From VGWF01 sp964423465 (GTDB taxonomy: Bacteria > Verrucomicrobiota > Kiritimatiellia > PWTM01), in NCBI GenBank assembly GCA_964423465.1, contig CAYRFK010000004.1, positions 1 through 58,645 of the forward strand: 58,645 bases of DNA. The letters are read 5' to 3'. The position numbers and the translations under genes were made by a program. Of the stretch, positions 45,951 to 54,630 are shown in pieces. The notes below the pieces were generated by a model that did no database searches, was not told where the DNA came from, and saw only the letters and a list, made by a program, of their open reading frames with translations. How positions within the stretch are numbered: position 1 is the first letter of the stretch; the number at the start of each line of letters is the position of its first letter.

Positions 45951-47450
45951 CTATTTCGCCTCTGTCGCCGGCTCCGGCAGCACCTCGCCGCCGGGGATCT
46001 TGAAGGCGAACGCGTGGCGGCAGGGGGCCTGGTCGGGGCCGAGGTCGGGCATCGTGACGGTCAGCGTGGTGCCGTCGACTGTGGAGGCAAGATCCCCCGC
46101 GAGACCGAGCATCGTGACCTTGGCGCCGGCCGGGACCTTCACGTCCCGCAGCACAAGCGTCTTCCCCGGCCAGCCGGGCGTGATGGCGTAGAGGGCGTCG
46201 GGTTTCTTCGTGAAGAATGCCTGCTTGACCGCCTTGCCGTCCTTCGGCGCCTGGCCGACCTGATCCATCAGCTTGTACTCAACCATGTACTCGCCGAATT
46301 TCTGGCCGGGGCGCGTGCCCTCGCTCCACTGGGCGTCGCGGCCGGCGTAGCGCGTGCCGTAGATGGCCTCGCCGTTGACTGCGAGCCATTCGCCCATCTC
46401 GAGCAGACGCTGCTCCATGACCGGCGGGATCGTGCCGTCGGCCGCGGGGCCGATGTCGAGCAGCAGGTTGCCGCCGCGGCTGACGAGGTCGACAAGCACG
46501 AGGATGAACTCGCGCGACGTCTTGTAGTCGTCGATGCGCTCGGCGCGATTGATGCCGTAGGAATGCGCCATGCCGCGGCTTTCCTCCCACGGATGGGTCG
46601 CATCCTTCATCCCGGCCGCGTACTCGGTCGTGTAGTAGCCGCCGTGCTTGTGGCGGCAGTCCTTGCCCCAGCGGTCGTTGATGACGACCTGGTTGCGGCA
46701 GGGGGCCTCGTTGAAGAGCCATGCGAGGAGCTCCTCGCTCTTCCAGTCCTTCGAAGGAATGTCCCACTCGCCGTCGGCGAAGATGATCGCCGGGTTGTAA
46801 CGCGTGACGACGTCCTTGAACTGCGGGTGGAAATGCTCGTCGACGTACTTCGCGCGGTCCGAGAGCCACAGCGGGTTGAACCATTCGTACAGCGAGTAGT
46901 AGAAGCCGAACTTCACGCCGCGCTTCTCCACGGCGGCTTTCATCTCGGCCATCAGATCCCGTTTCGGTCCGGCCTCGACCGCGTTCCAGGGGCGGCCCCA
47001 CGTGCGGCTCGCCTCGGCGCTCGGCCAGAGGCAGAAACCCTCATGATGCTTCGAGGTGGGGACGATGTACTTGGCGCCGGACCGGGCGAAGATGTCGGCC
47101 CACTGGTCGGCGTCGAACAGTTCCGCGCGGAACATCGGGGCGAAATCCTTGTAGTCGAACTCGGCGCCGTAGTTTTTCTGGTGGAACTGCCACCACGGGT
47201 TGTCCGGTTTCTTGTCGGCCATGCGCTGCCAGTACCACTCGGCGTACTGTTTCGGCGCGCCCCAGCCGGGGACGGAGTAGACACCCCAGTGGATGAAGAC
47301 GCCGAACTTCGCGTCGAGGAACCACTCCGGCGTCGGACGGGTGTCGAGCGACTCCCACGTCGGCTCGTAGCGCTTCGAAGCCGCCGGCCCGGTCGTCGCC
47401 GCGGCCACTGCCCCGGCCAGACTCGCGATCACCGTTGTCCACCACTTCAT
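45951..47450 (-). CDS. Alpha-L-fucosidase, GH29
   Basis: Exported retaining fucosidase that removes L-fucose from glycans, 499 aa, signal peptide about residues 1-24. GH29 landmarks: FLDAKFGVFIHWGVYSVPGW, IVPTSKHHEGFCLWPS and the predicted nucleophile Asp226 in IIFADGEWD. The start at 47450 has AAGGGG upstream; an in-frame ATG at 47468 is possible. A sulfatase a few kilobases away fits growth on sulfated fucans or fucosylated mucins. Confidence 0.93.
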   Translation of the reverse strand: MKWWTTVIASLAGAVAAATTGPAASKRYEPTWESLDTRPTPEWFLDAKFGVFIHWGVYSVPGWGAPKQYAEWYWQRMADKKPDNPWWQFHQKNYGAEFDYKDFAPMFRAELFDADQWADIFARSGAKYIVPTSKHHEGFCLWPSAEASRTWGRPWNAVEAGPKRDLMAEMKAAVEKRGVKFGFYYSLYEWFNPLWLSDRAKYVDEHFHPQFKDVVTRYNPAIIFADGEWDIPSKDWKSEELLAWLFNEAPCRNQVVINDRWGKDCRHKHGGYYTTEYAAGMKDATHPWEESRGMAHSYGINRAERIDDYKTSREFILVLVDLVSRGGNLLLDIGPAADGTIPPVMEQRLLEMGEWLAVNGEAIYGTRYAGRDAQWSEGTRPGQKFGEYMVEYKLMDQVGQAPKDGKAVKQAFFTKKPDALYAITPGWPGKTLVLRDVKVPAGAKVTMLGLAGDLASTVDGTTLTVTMPDLGPDQAPCRHAFAFKIPGGEVLPEPATEAK

Positions 47451-47522
47451 GCGTGATCCCCTTATCATGTGCGGACCACCATAGCAGCGCGCCGCCCCGT
47501 CGGCGAGAGCGGCGGGGAGCGG

Positions 47523-47557
47523 CGAACGCCGAACATCGAACATCCAACGCCGAACAT
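47523..47557 (+). repeat. Degenerate 7-bp-period array H3
   Basis: Five 7-nt units, four GAAC(A/G)(T/C)C and one CAACGCC. Same register and units as H2. It is 73 nt upstream of the fucosidase start, the only array not near a gene's 3' end. Confidence 0.6.
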
Positions 47558-47567
47558 CGTGGCAATG

Positions 47568-47620
47568 GGCCGAGCTACGCGAGGCCGGGGAGGGCGTTGC
47601 AGGACGCGTCGTTCGGGCTC
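47568..47620. repeat. Dispersed repeat block related to 29496-29546
   Basis: Both copies begin GCCGAGCTNCGCGAGGC and end GTTCGGGCTCG, 53 and 51 bp long with a small indel, and both come directly after a heptamer array. Outside these anchors identity is lower. Confidence 0.55.
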
Positions 47621-47917
47621 GCGGTGGCCCGCCTCTCCAGTGCATGGAGGCGTGGACCAAGGCGGGCGTGGGTAGCGCCACGGCTACGACGTGGCGTGCC
47701 GGTGGGTTGGCAGAGGCCGCAGCGCCGCATGCCGGGCAACAAGGGTGTACGACAACGGGGCGTGGGACCTCCGCTCGGCGCTCTCCGCTTCGAGGAAGGC
47801 CGCGAGGAAGGCGGCGTGTACGAAGAGGCCGGCACCCGCCCCCCCAATCATCGGCCAAGCATCGGAGACCAGTGACGAACGTTGCTCCGCGGGTCTCCCA
47901 CACGACTCAACGGAACC

Positions 47918-47935
47918 GGAACGCCCCGGCGTTCC
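47918..47935 (-). terminator. Hairpin after the carbonic anhydrase gene
   Basis: Perfect 8-bp stem GGAACGCC/GGCGTTCC with a 2-nt loop, 17 nt past the stop on the minus strand. No T tract, so termination strength is uncertain. Confidence 0.4.
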
Positions 47936-47951
47936 CCTCCACCTTCCTGCT

Positions 47952-48587
47952 TCATCGCCGCCGGGGCGCACGGGCGGCCTCGGCTTCGCCGACGGAGGCG
48001 AGGCTGAGCTTCATGTCCTTCAGCCGCCCGTTGTGGACGCCGTAGATCCAGCCGTGGATCTCGAGGGGCTGGCCGCGAGTCCATGCATCGCGCACGATGG
48101 TGGTGTCGGCGACGTGATGGACCTGCTCCCGAACGTTGATCTCGCAGAGCCGGTCGACGCGCGCCGCGTGGTCGGTGATCGGCGCCAGTTCGCGACGATG
48201 TTTCTCCTGCATCTGGCGGATCGGGTGCAGCCAGTTGTCGATCAGGCCGTGGGCCGTCAGGTCCAGCGCCGCCTTCACGCCGCCGCAGTCGTAGTGGCCG
48301 CAGACAATCACATGGCGCACCCGCAGCACGTCCACCGCATACTGCAGCACCGCCAGGCAGTTGAAGTCGGTATGGATGACCTGGTTGGCGACATTGCGGT
48401 GCACGAATAACTCGCCGGGCAGCATGCCCACGATCTCGTTGGCCGGGACGCGGCTGTCGGAGCAGCCAATCCAGAGGTACTGCGGCGCCTGCTGGTTCAC
48501 GAGGCGCGTGAAGAAGTCGGGCCGGTGCCGTACGGCGTCCGCCGCCCATCGCCGGTTGTTCTCAAACAGTGTCCCCAGAGTCTTCAT
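47952..48587 (-). CDS. can: Beta-class carbonic anhydrase
   Basis: Cytoplasmic zinc enzyme interconverting CO2 and bicarbonate, 211 aa. Zinc ligands Cys42, His98 and Cys101 and the Asp44-Arg46 dyad (GCSDSRVPANE, CGHYDCGGV) fall at the same numbers as in E. coli Can. The start at 48587 gives MKTLGTLFENNRRWA, typical of this clade. Symbol given by family resemblance. Confidence 0.94.
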   Translation of the reverse strand: MKTLGTLFENNRRWAADAVRHRPDFFTRLVNQQAPQYLWIGCSDSRVPANEIVGMLPGELFVHRNVANQVIHTDFNCLAVLQYAVDVLRVRHVIVCGHYDCGGVKAALDLTAHGLIDNWLHPIRQMQEKHRRELAPITDHAARVDRLCEINVREQVHHVADTTIVRDAWTRGQPLEIHGWIYGVHNGRLKDMKLSLASVGEAEAARAPRRR

Positions 48588-48605
48588 GCGCCGCCCCCAA
48601 ATCGG

Positions 48606-48635
48606 TTCGCCATCGGTCGGGCTCGCGCCTACCAT
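48606..48635 (+). promoter_or_regulatory. Possible promoter with leaderless geometry before the NlpC/P60-like gene
   Basis: TTCGCC (48606-48611), 18-nt spacer, TACCAT (48630-48635), then 7 nt to ATG 48643. No ribosome binding site precedes the ATG. It lies in a 55-bp divergent spacer shared with the carbonic anhydrase gene. Confidence 0.4.
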
Positions 48636-48642
48636 ACCCGGG

Positions 48643-49377
48643 ATGTCGGGATTGGCCAGCCAGAATGCGCTTCTTTTCGGGTTCGCCGGGACGTGCCTAC
48701 TGCTCGTCTCGTGCGCGGCGTTGCCGCCGGTGGGCCCCGTCGCCGTCGAGTCGCGGCGCATCCTCGCCAACGCGCGCGACACGGCCTACGAGCACCGGAC
48801 GACGGTCGATGAGGTGGCGGGGCAATACCACTTGGACTGCTCGGGGTTCGCCTCCCTGCTCCTGCGCAGCCTCGCGCCCCGGGCGCTTGCCGTCGTCGAG
48901 TCGGCGGACCACCCGTTCCATCCCCGCGCCTTCGCCTTCCACGAGGTCTTTGCCGCGGCGCCGACGAACCGCCCGGACGCCACGAACGGCTGGTTGCGGG
49001 TGGTGCGCGTTCAGGACCTCCGGCCGGGCGACTTCGTCGCGTGGCGGAAGGTTGCGTGGGAACGCGGCGAGACCACGGGGCACGTTGTCATTGTCGACGC
49101 CCGGCCGGTGAGGGAGACCAACGGTTCGTGGCGCGTTGCGGTCATCGACTCCACGACGCGGCCTCACGCGGACGACACACGCCCGCCGGGCACCGGCGGC
49201 ATCGGCCGCGGAACGATATGGTTCACCGTCGACGCGGCCGGACGTCCCAACGGCATCCGGTCGCTCTCTCGCGAGGACCCGCCGAAGACGAACATGCCGA
49301 TCGCGGCGGGGCGGCTGGTGGGAACACCGAACGTCGAACCCTGCTTCGCCAGGGCTTCGCAGACCTCCGACCTCTGA
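48643..49377 (+). CDS. NlpC/P60-like cysteine peptidase lipoprotein
   Basis: 244 aa. Lipoprotein signal with lipobox LVSC (Cys24). The core has the catalytic-Cys motif LDCSGFASLL (Cys66) and a GHVVIVD segment (His147), as in NlpC/P60 or CHAP peptidases that cut peptidoglycan or related amides. The last 18 residues are encoded by repeat DNA that supplies the stop codon, so the native C-terminus may have been altered. Divergent from carbonic anhydrase. Confidence 0.75.
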   Translation: MSGLASQNALLFGFAGTCLLLVSCAALPPVGPVAVESRRILANARDTAYEHRTTVDEVAGQYHLDCSGFASLLLRSLAPRALAVVESADHPFHPRAFAFHEVFAAAPTNRPDATNGWLRVVRVQDLRPGDFVAWRKVAWERGETTGHVVIVDARPVRETNGSWRVAVIDSTTRPHADDTRPPGTGGIGRGTIWFTVDAAGRPNGIRSLSREDPPKTNMPIAAGRLVGTPNVEPCFARASQTSDL

Positions 49378-49417
49378 CTTCCGACCTCTCCGCTCCTCGC
49401 TCTCCGCCCCGCTCCGG
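49322..49417 (+). repeat. Degenerate 7-bp-period array H5, spanning a stop codon
   Basis: Three units of the GAACNNC type (49322-49342), an 18-nt hairpin-like break, then seven units of GACCTCC-like sequence (49362-49410) fading by 49417. The NlpC-like gene stops at 49375-49377, inside the second run. Confidence 0.6.
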
Positions 49418-49482
49418 GGCCACTTGCCGCTCGACACGCGTTCCGGGTTCCTGAAGACTCCGGGCCAACGGGAGACGGCAAC

Positions 49483-50943
49483 GTGAAACGACATGTGCGG
49501 TTCGGGCTTGCGGCGGCGGTGCTGGGGCTTGCCGGTGCGGCGATGGCGGCGGAGAGGCTCAATATCCTGTTCATTGCCTCGGACGACATGCGGCCGCAAC
49601 TGGGTTGCTACGGCGATTCGCTGGCGAAGTCGCCGAACCTCGACCGCCTGGCTGCGCGCGGTCGGCTGTTCACGCGGGCCTATTGCCAGCAGGCCCTCTG
49701 CTCGCCGTCGCGGATCTCGCTGCTCTCGGGGCGCCGGATCTCGACGACGAAGATCGACCAGATCGGCCCGACGCTGCGCAGCACGATGCCGGACATCGTC
49801 ACGCTGCCCCAGATGTTCAAGAACGCCGGCTGGTACGCGAGAAGCCTGGGCAAGATCTACCACGTCGGCATCGACGACCCGGCGTCGTGGAGCGAGCCGC
49901 CGTGGCACTCCAAGGCGCCGCGCTACGGGCCGGACGGAACGGCGCGGGTGAAGGCGCGTGCCGCGGAGATGAAGGCGAAGGGTATCCCGATCGAAGAGAA
50001 GGGGCCGAACCGTCCATCGTTCGGCGGTCCGGCCTTCGAGGCCCCGGATGTGGCCGACGAGGCGCTCCTCGACGGCGACGCCGCACGAGAGGCGATCGAG
50101 GCGATGCGCACGCTGGCGAAGACAACGGACCGTCCGTTCTTCCTCGGCGTCGGCTTCGCGAACCCCCACGTACCGTGGGTCGCGCCGAAACGGTACTGGG
50201 ACCTCTACCGGCCGCAGGATATCCCGATTCCGACCAACAACTTCGTCCCCCGCGGCGCGCCCGCGTTCGCCGCGAAGAGCGGGCAGGATTTCCTGTGGTA
50301 CGGCAACATCCCGAAGGACCGGGTCATCACGCCGGAGTTCGGCCGCCAGTGCCTCCACGGTTACCTCGCGGCGATCAGCTACGTCGACGCGCAGGTCGGC
50401 CGGTTGCTCGACGAACTCGACCGGCTCGGTCTCCGGGAGAAGACGATCGTCGTGTTCTGGGGGGATCACGGCTACTACATGGGCGAGCACGGGTGGTGGG
50501 GCAGCAAGCACAACAACTACGAGGGCGCCACGCGCGCGCCGCTGATCGTCGCCGCGCCGGGGATGAAGGCGGCCGGGACGCCGACGAAGGGCGTTGTCGA
50601 GTTCATCGACATCTTCCCGACGCTGGCCGACCTCGCGGGGCTGCCGGCGCCGGCGGGCATCGAGGGCCGCAGCCTGCGGCCGCTGCTGGACGATCCGGCG
50701 GCGACGTGGAAGGCGGGCGCGATCAGCCAGTACCGTATGGGGGGCCACTTCGGAACGGCGATCCGCACCGATCGCCACCGCTATGTCGAATGGACCGACA
50801 AGTCCGGCAAACTCGCCGAACGCGAGCTGTACGACCACCAGGCGGATCCCGCGGAGAACGTCAACATGCTGAAAGACGCCCCCGAAGCCCTGCTCCGCGA
50901 TCTCGCCGCGACGCTGCACTCGATCGTGAAGCCGGCACCATAG
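49483..50943 (+). CDS. Sulfatase, Cys-type (S1 family, iduronate-sulfatase-like)
   Basis: 486 aa exported sulfatase, signal peptide ending near AAMAA. The nucleophile motif CSPSR (Cys73, Pro75, Arg77) requires formylglycine maturation by an enzyme encoded elsewhere. Metal residues: Asp-Asp in IASDDMRP and Asp-His in FWGDHGYYMGEHG. GTG start with GGGAG eight bases upstream. Domain end ELYDHQADPAENVN is typical of iduronate-2-sulfatase-like members; the natural substrate cannot be read from sequence. Confidence 0.93.
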   Translation: MKRHVRFGLAAAVLGLAGAAMAAERLNILFIASDDMRPQLGCYGDSLAKSPNLDRLAARGRLFTRAYCQQALCSPSRISLLSGRRISTTKIDQIGPTLRSTMPDIVTLPQMFKNAGWYARSLGKIYHVGIDDPASWSEPPWHSKAPRYGPDGTARVKARAAEMKAKGIPIEEKGPNRPSFGGPAFEAPDVADEALLDGDAAREAIEAMRTLAKTTDRPFFLGVGFANPHVPWVAPKRYWDLYRPQDIPIPTNNFVPRGAPAFAAKSGQDFLWYGNIPKDRVITPEFGRQCLHGYLAAISYVDAQVGRLLDELDRLGLREKTIVVFWGDHGYYMGEHGWWGSKHNNYEGATRAPLIVAAPGMKAAGTPTKGVVEFIDIFPTLADLAGLPAPAGIEGRSLRPLLDDPAATWKAGAISQYRMGGHFGTAIRTDRHRYVEWTDKSGKLAERELYDHQADPAENVNMLKDAPEALLRDLAATLHSIVKPAP

Positions 50944-50961
50944 ATCCACCACCCTCGCGCC

Positions 50962-51043
50962 GCGTTCGATGTTCGGGGTTGAATGTTCGATGTTCGGCGT
51001 TCGTCTGCCATACGCTGTTGGCCATTGGATGTTGGCTGTTGTT
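50962..51043 (-). repeat. Degenerate 7-bp-period array H4 (reverse orientation)
   Basis: Six units, on the minus strand near GAACATC, at 50962-51002, and a second part at about 51022-51043 matching the CAACANC/CCAATGG units of H1 and H2. It starts 19 nt after the sulfatase stop; the order of parts is the mirror image of H2. Confidence 0.65.
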
Positions 51044-51053
51044 GTTTCCCCGG

Positions 51054-51082
51054 TTGCCGCGGAGGCGGGTTGCTGGCATAAC
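51054..51082 (+). promoter_or_regulatory. Possible promoter with leaderless geometry before the cytochrome gene
   Basis: TTGCCG (51054-51059), 17-nt spacer, CATAAC (51077-51082), then 6 nt to GTG 51089. The nearest GGAGG is 24 nt from the GTG, too far to serve it. Confidence 0.4.
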
Positions 51083-51088
51083 ATCCCC

Positions 51089-53614
51089 GTGACTGCATCA
51101 CTCCGTTTCGCCCTCTGCCTGCTGACCGCCGCTGTCGTGGTGCGTGCGGGCCCGCCGTCGCCTGCGGACGAGGTTGCCGCGCTGCGGGCGGCGGTGACGG
51201 ACTTGTCTGTGTCCTTCGGCGACCGCTACCCGGGCGCGGCGGGTTACCTTCAGCGCCTCGACGCCCTCGCGCCACGGTTGGGTGCGGGCGGGGACGCGGG
51301 CGTCGCGGCCCGTCCGGAATTCGACGCGTTGCGGCGCGAGGCGCTCGTCGCCAACCCTCTGGTGAGCGGGCGGCCGATCCTGTTCGTCGTGCGCGCGCAG
51401 TACACCAAGGGCCACCACAACACGGAGACCTTCTTCCCTGCCGCGCAGCACGAGTTCAACAGCGGGCGGTTCACCCCGGGCGGGGCGCTGAAAGCGATCG
51501 ATCTCGCCCGCGGCGGTGCGGTGCGCACGCTGATCGACCTTCCGGAGGGTGTCGTGCGCGATCCGGACGTCGGCTTCGACGGATCGCGAGTTCTCGTGTC
51601 GCTGCGCCGGACGCCGGCGGACAGCTATCACGTCTGGGAGGTCGGCGCGGATGGTGCGGGACTGCGGCAGATCACGACCGCCGCGGATGTCGACGACCTC
51701 GACCCGCTGTATCTCCCCGACGGCGGCATCGCCTTCAGTTCCACGCGCGAGCCGAAGTACTGCATGTGCAACCGGCACATCATGGCCAACCTCTTCCGGA
51801 TGAACTCCGACGGATCGAACATCCGCCAGATCGGCAAGAGCACGCTGTTCGAAGGCCACGGCGCGCTGCTGCCGGACGGGCGGATCCTGTACGACCGCTG
51901 GGAATATGTGGACCGCAATTTCGGCGACGCGCAGGGCCTCTGGACCGTCTATCCCGACGGCACCGGCCATGCGTTGTACTGGGGCAACAACACCGCCTCG
52001 CCCGGGGCCGTCCTCGAGGGCCGCGCCGTGCCGGATTCCGATCTCTTCCTCGCCACCTTCAGTTCGTGTCACGACCGGCCGTGGGGCGCGCTCGCGCTCG
52101 TCGACCGGCGGCGCGGTCTCGAGGGCGCCGCGCCGGTCGTGCGGACCTGGCCTGCGAGCGCGACGAATCTCATCAGCGAGGAGGGCTGGCAGCTCTTTGA
52201 CCGTTTCGCATCGGTGAAGCCGAAATACGAGGATCCGTATCCGCTGAGCGACCGCCATTTCCTTTGCTCGCGCATGACCGGCAACGGGGAGGAGATGGGG
52301 ATCTACCTGCTCGACGTCTTTGGCAACGAGATCCTGCTGCACACGGAAGCCCCCGGCTGCTTCGACCCGATGCCGCTGGCCGCGCGTCCCCGCCCTCCCG
52401 CGATTCCCGTCCGCCGCGACGACCGCGGCCCCGCCGAGGGGGCCTTCTATGTCGCCGACGTGTATGCGGGCACGCACATGGAGGGCATTGCGCGCGGCAC
52501 CGTGAAATGGCTGCGCGTGGTCGAATCGCCTGAGAAGCGGCAGTGGACCGCGCCGACCTGGGGCGGGCAGGGCATCGAGGGACCGGCGATGAACTGGCAC
52601 GACTTCGCCAACAAGCGGATCCTCGGGACGGTGCCGGTCGCGCCGGACGGCTCGGCCTGGTTCACGGTTCCGGCAGAGCGGTTCGTCTACTTCCAGCTGC
52701 TCGATGCGGACGGCATGATGGTGCAGTCGATGCGAAGCGGCACGATCGTGCAGCCGGGCGAGACGGCGGGCTGCATCGGCTGCCACGACGACCGGTCGAT
52801 GGCCGCACCGGTCGGGTCCTATTCACGGCACCCGGGGACGTCGGGCCCCGCGCGTCTGCAGCCGTGGCGCGGTCCCGAACGGCTCTACAACTACCGTGCG
52901 GAGGTCCAGCCCGTGTGGAACGACCACTGCGTGCGCTGCCACGACTTCGGGAAGCCGGCGGGGGAGAAGCTGGTCCTCGCGGGCGACCGCGACCTCGCGT
53001 TCAACGCCTCCTACATCGACCTGTGGAGGCGCGGCACGATCAAGGCCATCGGCGCCGGGCCTGCGCAGATCCAGCCCGCCAAGTCCTGGGGATCGCATGC
53101 GAGCCGTCTTGTGCAGACGTTGCGCAAGGGCCATGCAGGGGTCCGGCTGACGGCGGAGGACTGGGACCGCATCGTCACGTGGATCGACCTGAACGCCCCG
53201 TACTATCCAAGCTACGCCAGCGCGCACCCCGAGAACCCGGCCGGCCGGCCGCCGCTCGAATCGAAGCAGGTGGAGCGGCTGGAGACCTTGACGGGTGTTC
53301 CGTTGCGCAAGATGCTGTCGCACGGTGGCAACAAGGGGCCGCAGATCAGCTTCGACCGCCCGGAGGTGAGTCCCTGCCTGGCGCCGCTGTCTGTGGAGGA
53401 TCCCCGCCGAAGCGAGGCGCTGTCAATTCTGCGGGCCGGGGCCGCGGAACTGGCACGCAATCCGGAACCCGATGCCGAAGGGTTCCGGCCCTGTCCGGTC
53501 GATGCATGGCGAGACGCCAAGTATGCGGCGCGGCAGGCGGAAGAGGAACGGCACCGCGCCGCGATCGCCTCGGGCCTGCAGGAACGCGACGGCCGCGGAG
53601 GGGGAGGGGAATGA
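51089..53614 (+). CDS. Exported di-haem PD40/hydrazine-synthase-alpha-like cytochrome protein
   Basis: 841 aa from GTG 51089, with a signal peptide (ALCLLTAAVVVRAG). The middle has beta-propeller-type blades (LVSLRRTPADSYHVWEVGADG, DDLDPLYLPDGGIAFSS); two haem c sites follow, CIGCH (about 561) and CVRCH (about 613). PVC proteins of this layout are commonly annotated by similarity to the alpha subunit of hydrazine synthase, which does not imply anammox. The frame runs upstream through repeat array H4, but those residues are repeat-coded and no signal peptide is there. It overlaps the GH16-like gene by 4 nt. Confidence 0.75.
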   Translation: MTASLRFALCLLTAAVVVRAGPPSPADEVAALRAAVTDLSVSFGDRYPGAAGYLQRLDALAPRLGAGGDAGVAARPEFDALRREALVANPLVSGRPILFVVRAQYTKGHHNTETFFPAAQHEFNSGRFTPGGALKAIDLARGGAVRTLIDLPEGVVRDPDVGFDGSRVLVSLRRTPADSYHVWEVGADGAGLRQITTAADVDDLDPLYLPDGGIAFSSTREPKYCMCNRHIMANLFRMNSDGSNIRQIGKSTLFEGHGALLPDGRILYDRWEYVDRNFGDAQGLWTVYPDGTGHALYWGNNTASPGAVLEGRAVPDSDLFLATFSSCHDRPWGALALVDRRRGLEGAAPVVRTWPASATNLISEEGWQLFDRFASVKPKYEDPYPLSDRHFLCSRMTGNGEEMGIYLLDVFGNEILLHTEAPGCFDPMPLAARPRPPAIPVRRDDRGPAEGAFYVADVYAGTHMEGIARGTVKWLRVVESPEKRQWTAPTWGGQGIEGPAMNWHDFANKRILGTVPVAPDGSAWFTVPAERFVYFQLLDADGMMVQSMRSGTIVQPGETAGCIGCHDDRSMAAPVGSYSRHPGTSGPARLQPWRGPERLYNYRAEVQPVWNDHCVRCHDFGKPAGEKLVLAGDRDLAFNASYIDLWRRGTIKAIGAGPAQIQPAKSWGSHASRLVQTLRKGHAGVRLTAEDWDRIVTWIDLNAPYYPSYASAHPENPAGRPPLESKQVERLETLTGVPLRKMLSHGGNKGPQISFDRPEVSPCLAPLSVEDPRRSEALSILRAGAAELARNPEPDAEGFRPCPVDAWRDAKYAARQAEEERHRAAIASGLQERDGRGGGGE

Positions 53615-54630
53615 GGCGCCCCTTCCTGTGGAGCGCTTTCGCCGGCCTTCTGTGCTTCGCGACGGCGCGGGCGTGGTCTGCGGAACCGGCTACCGTCGTC
53701 CACTCGACGCACGTGCCCCCCGGATACACGCTGGACTGGCATGATGAGTTCGACGGCCCGCTGGATTCCTCCAAGTGGGCGCACTTCCTTGTGGACCGGT
53801 CTCGCGGTTGGGTGAGGCTGTCCCGCGAGGCCGCATCGAACGAGGTGTCCGGGGTGTTGGCCCTGAGTGCATCGGAGCCCGAAGGCGGGCCCGTGTCCGC
53901 CTGGCTGACCACGCAGCCCTCGTACCGCCGGACCTTCGGCTACTTCGAGGCACGGATCCGCACCCATTCCACGCGTGGACTACGAAGCGCGTTCTGGCTG
54001 ATGTCGGCCTCTCTCGGCATGAAGCCCGGTCAGCCGGGTACCTCCGGCGCCGAGATCGACATCCTCTCCTACGCAGGGGACGGCGAACGGGACCGGGCCC
54101 TGTCGCAGGGCGCCTACTGGGACAGCTACGAGGGCACGCCGCGCCTGGGCACCAACACCCTCGGGCAGGTGAGGGTTCTTTCCAATGCGCCGCCGCCGCA
54201 GGCCTCCGGGGCGATGATCGACCTCGATTCGCACGGGCTCACCAATGTCGTTCCGAGCGCGGATTTCCATGTCTACGGGCTGCGGTGGACCGAGAGGGAA
54301 TATGTGTTCTCGGTCGATGGCTGCGAGACCTTCCGCACGTGGCGCGGCATCTCGAGGGTCTCCCAGTTCCTCTGCCTTTCGCTGCTGCCTCCGCCCGGTG
54401 AGAACGAACGGCCCTCGCACACGGTCCTCCCGGCCCGGATGCGCGTCGACTATGTGCGGGTCTATGCGCCGCCTGCGGGCACGAACGCCCCTGTGGCTGC
54501 GCCGGCTCCTGGGCCCGTGGAGATGCACGAGACGCTGGCGCCGGCACCCCTTTCGGATGCGTTGTCCACGAACACGCAGCCGGTCGAAATGTCCCCCGCG
54601 CCCGATGCGCCGGCGGAGCCGCCGCGGTGA
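53611..54630 (+). CDS. GH16-like exported protein lacking the catalytic acid/base Glu
   Basis: 339 aa, signal peptide about residues 1-23. GH16 (laminarinase/agarase clan) jelly-roll signs: LDWHDEFDGPLDSSKW, FGYFEARIRT, RSAFWLMS, DFHVYGLRWTEREYVFSVDG, MRVDYVRVY. The active-site motif reads Glu148-Ile-Asp150-Ile-Leu-Ser153 where active enzymes have E-x-D-x-(x)-E, so the nucleophile is present but the acid/base is Ser. A Pro/Ala-rich tail of about 55 residues follows. It overlaps genes on both sides by 4 nt. Confidence 0.82.
   Translation: MRRPFLWSAFAGLLCFATARAWSAEPATVVHSTHVPPGYTLDWHDEFDGPLDSSKWAHFLVDRSRGWVRLSREAASNEVSGVLALSASEPEGGPVSAWLTTQPSYRRTFGYFEARIRTHSTRGLRSAFWLMSASLGMKPGQPGTSGAEIDILSYAGDGERDRALSQGAYWDSYEGTPRLGTNTLGQVRVLSNAPPPQASGAMIDLDSHGLTNVVPSADFHVYGLRWTEREYVFSVDGCETFRTWRGISRVSQFLCLSLLPPPGENERPSHTVLPARMRVDYVRVYAPPAGTNAPVAAPAPGPVEMHETLAPAPLSDALSTNTQPVEMSPAPDAPAEPPR

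Larger units (their letters stand above)
47451..47951. other. 501-bp gene-free spacer with repeats
   Basis: Between the fucosidase and carbonic anhydrase genes. It contains heptamer array H3 (47523-47557), a block related to 29496-29546 (47568-47620), several hairpins (for example GCCAC/GTGGC around 47675-47695) and a terminator-like hairpin at 47918. Some short open frames cross it, but none resembles a protein family. Confidence 0.7.

Noticed and set aside
50969..51088. N-terminal extension of the cytochrome protein from an ATG at 50969
   Set aside because: These residues are encoded by heptamer array H4, and a proper signal peptide starts only at GTG 51089.
51089..53614. Anammox hydrazine synthase
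   Set aside because: Only partial layout similarity; no other hydrazine synthase or anammox gene is present, and such proteins are widespread in PVC polysaccharide degraders.
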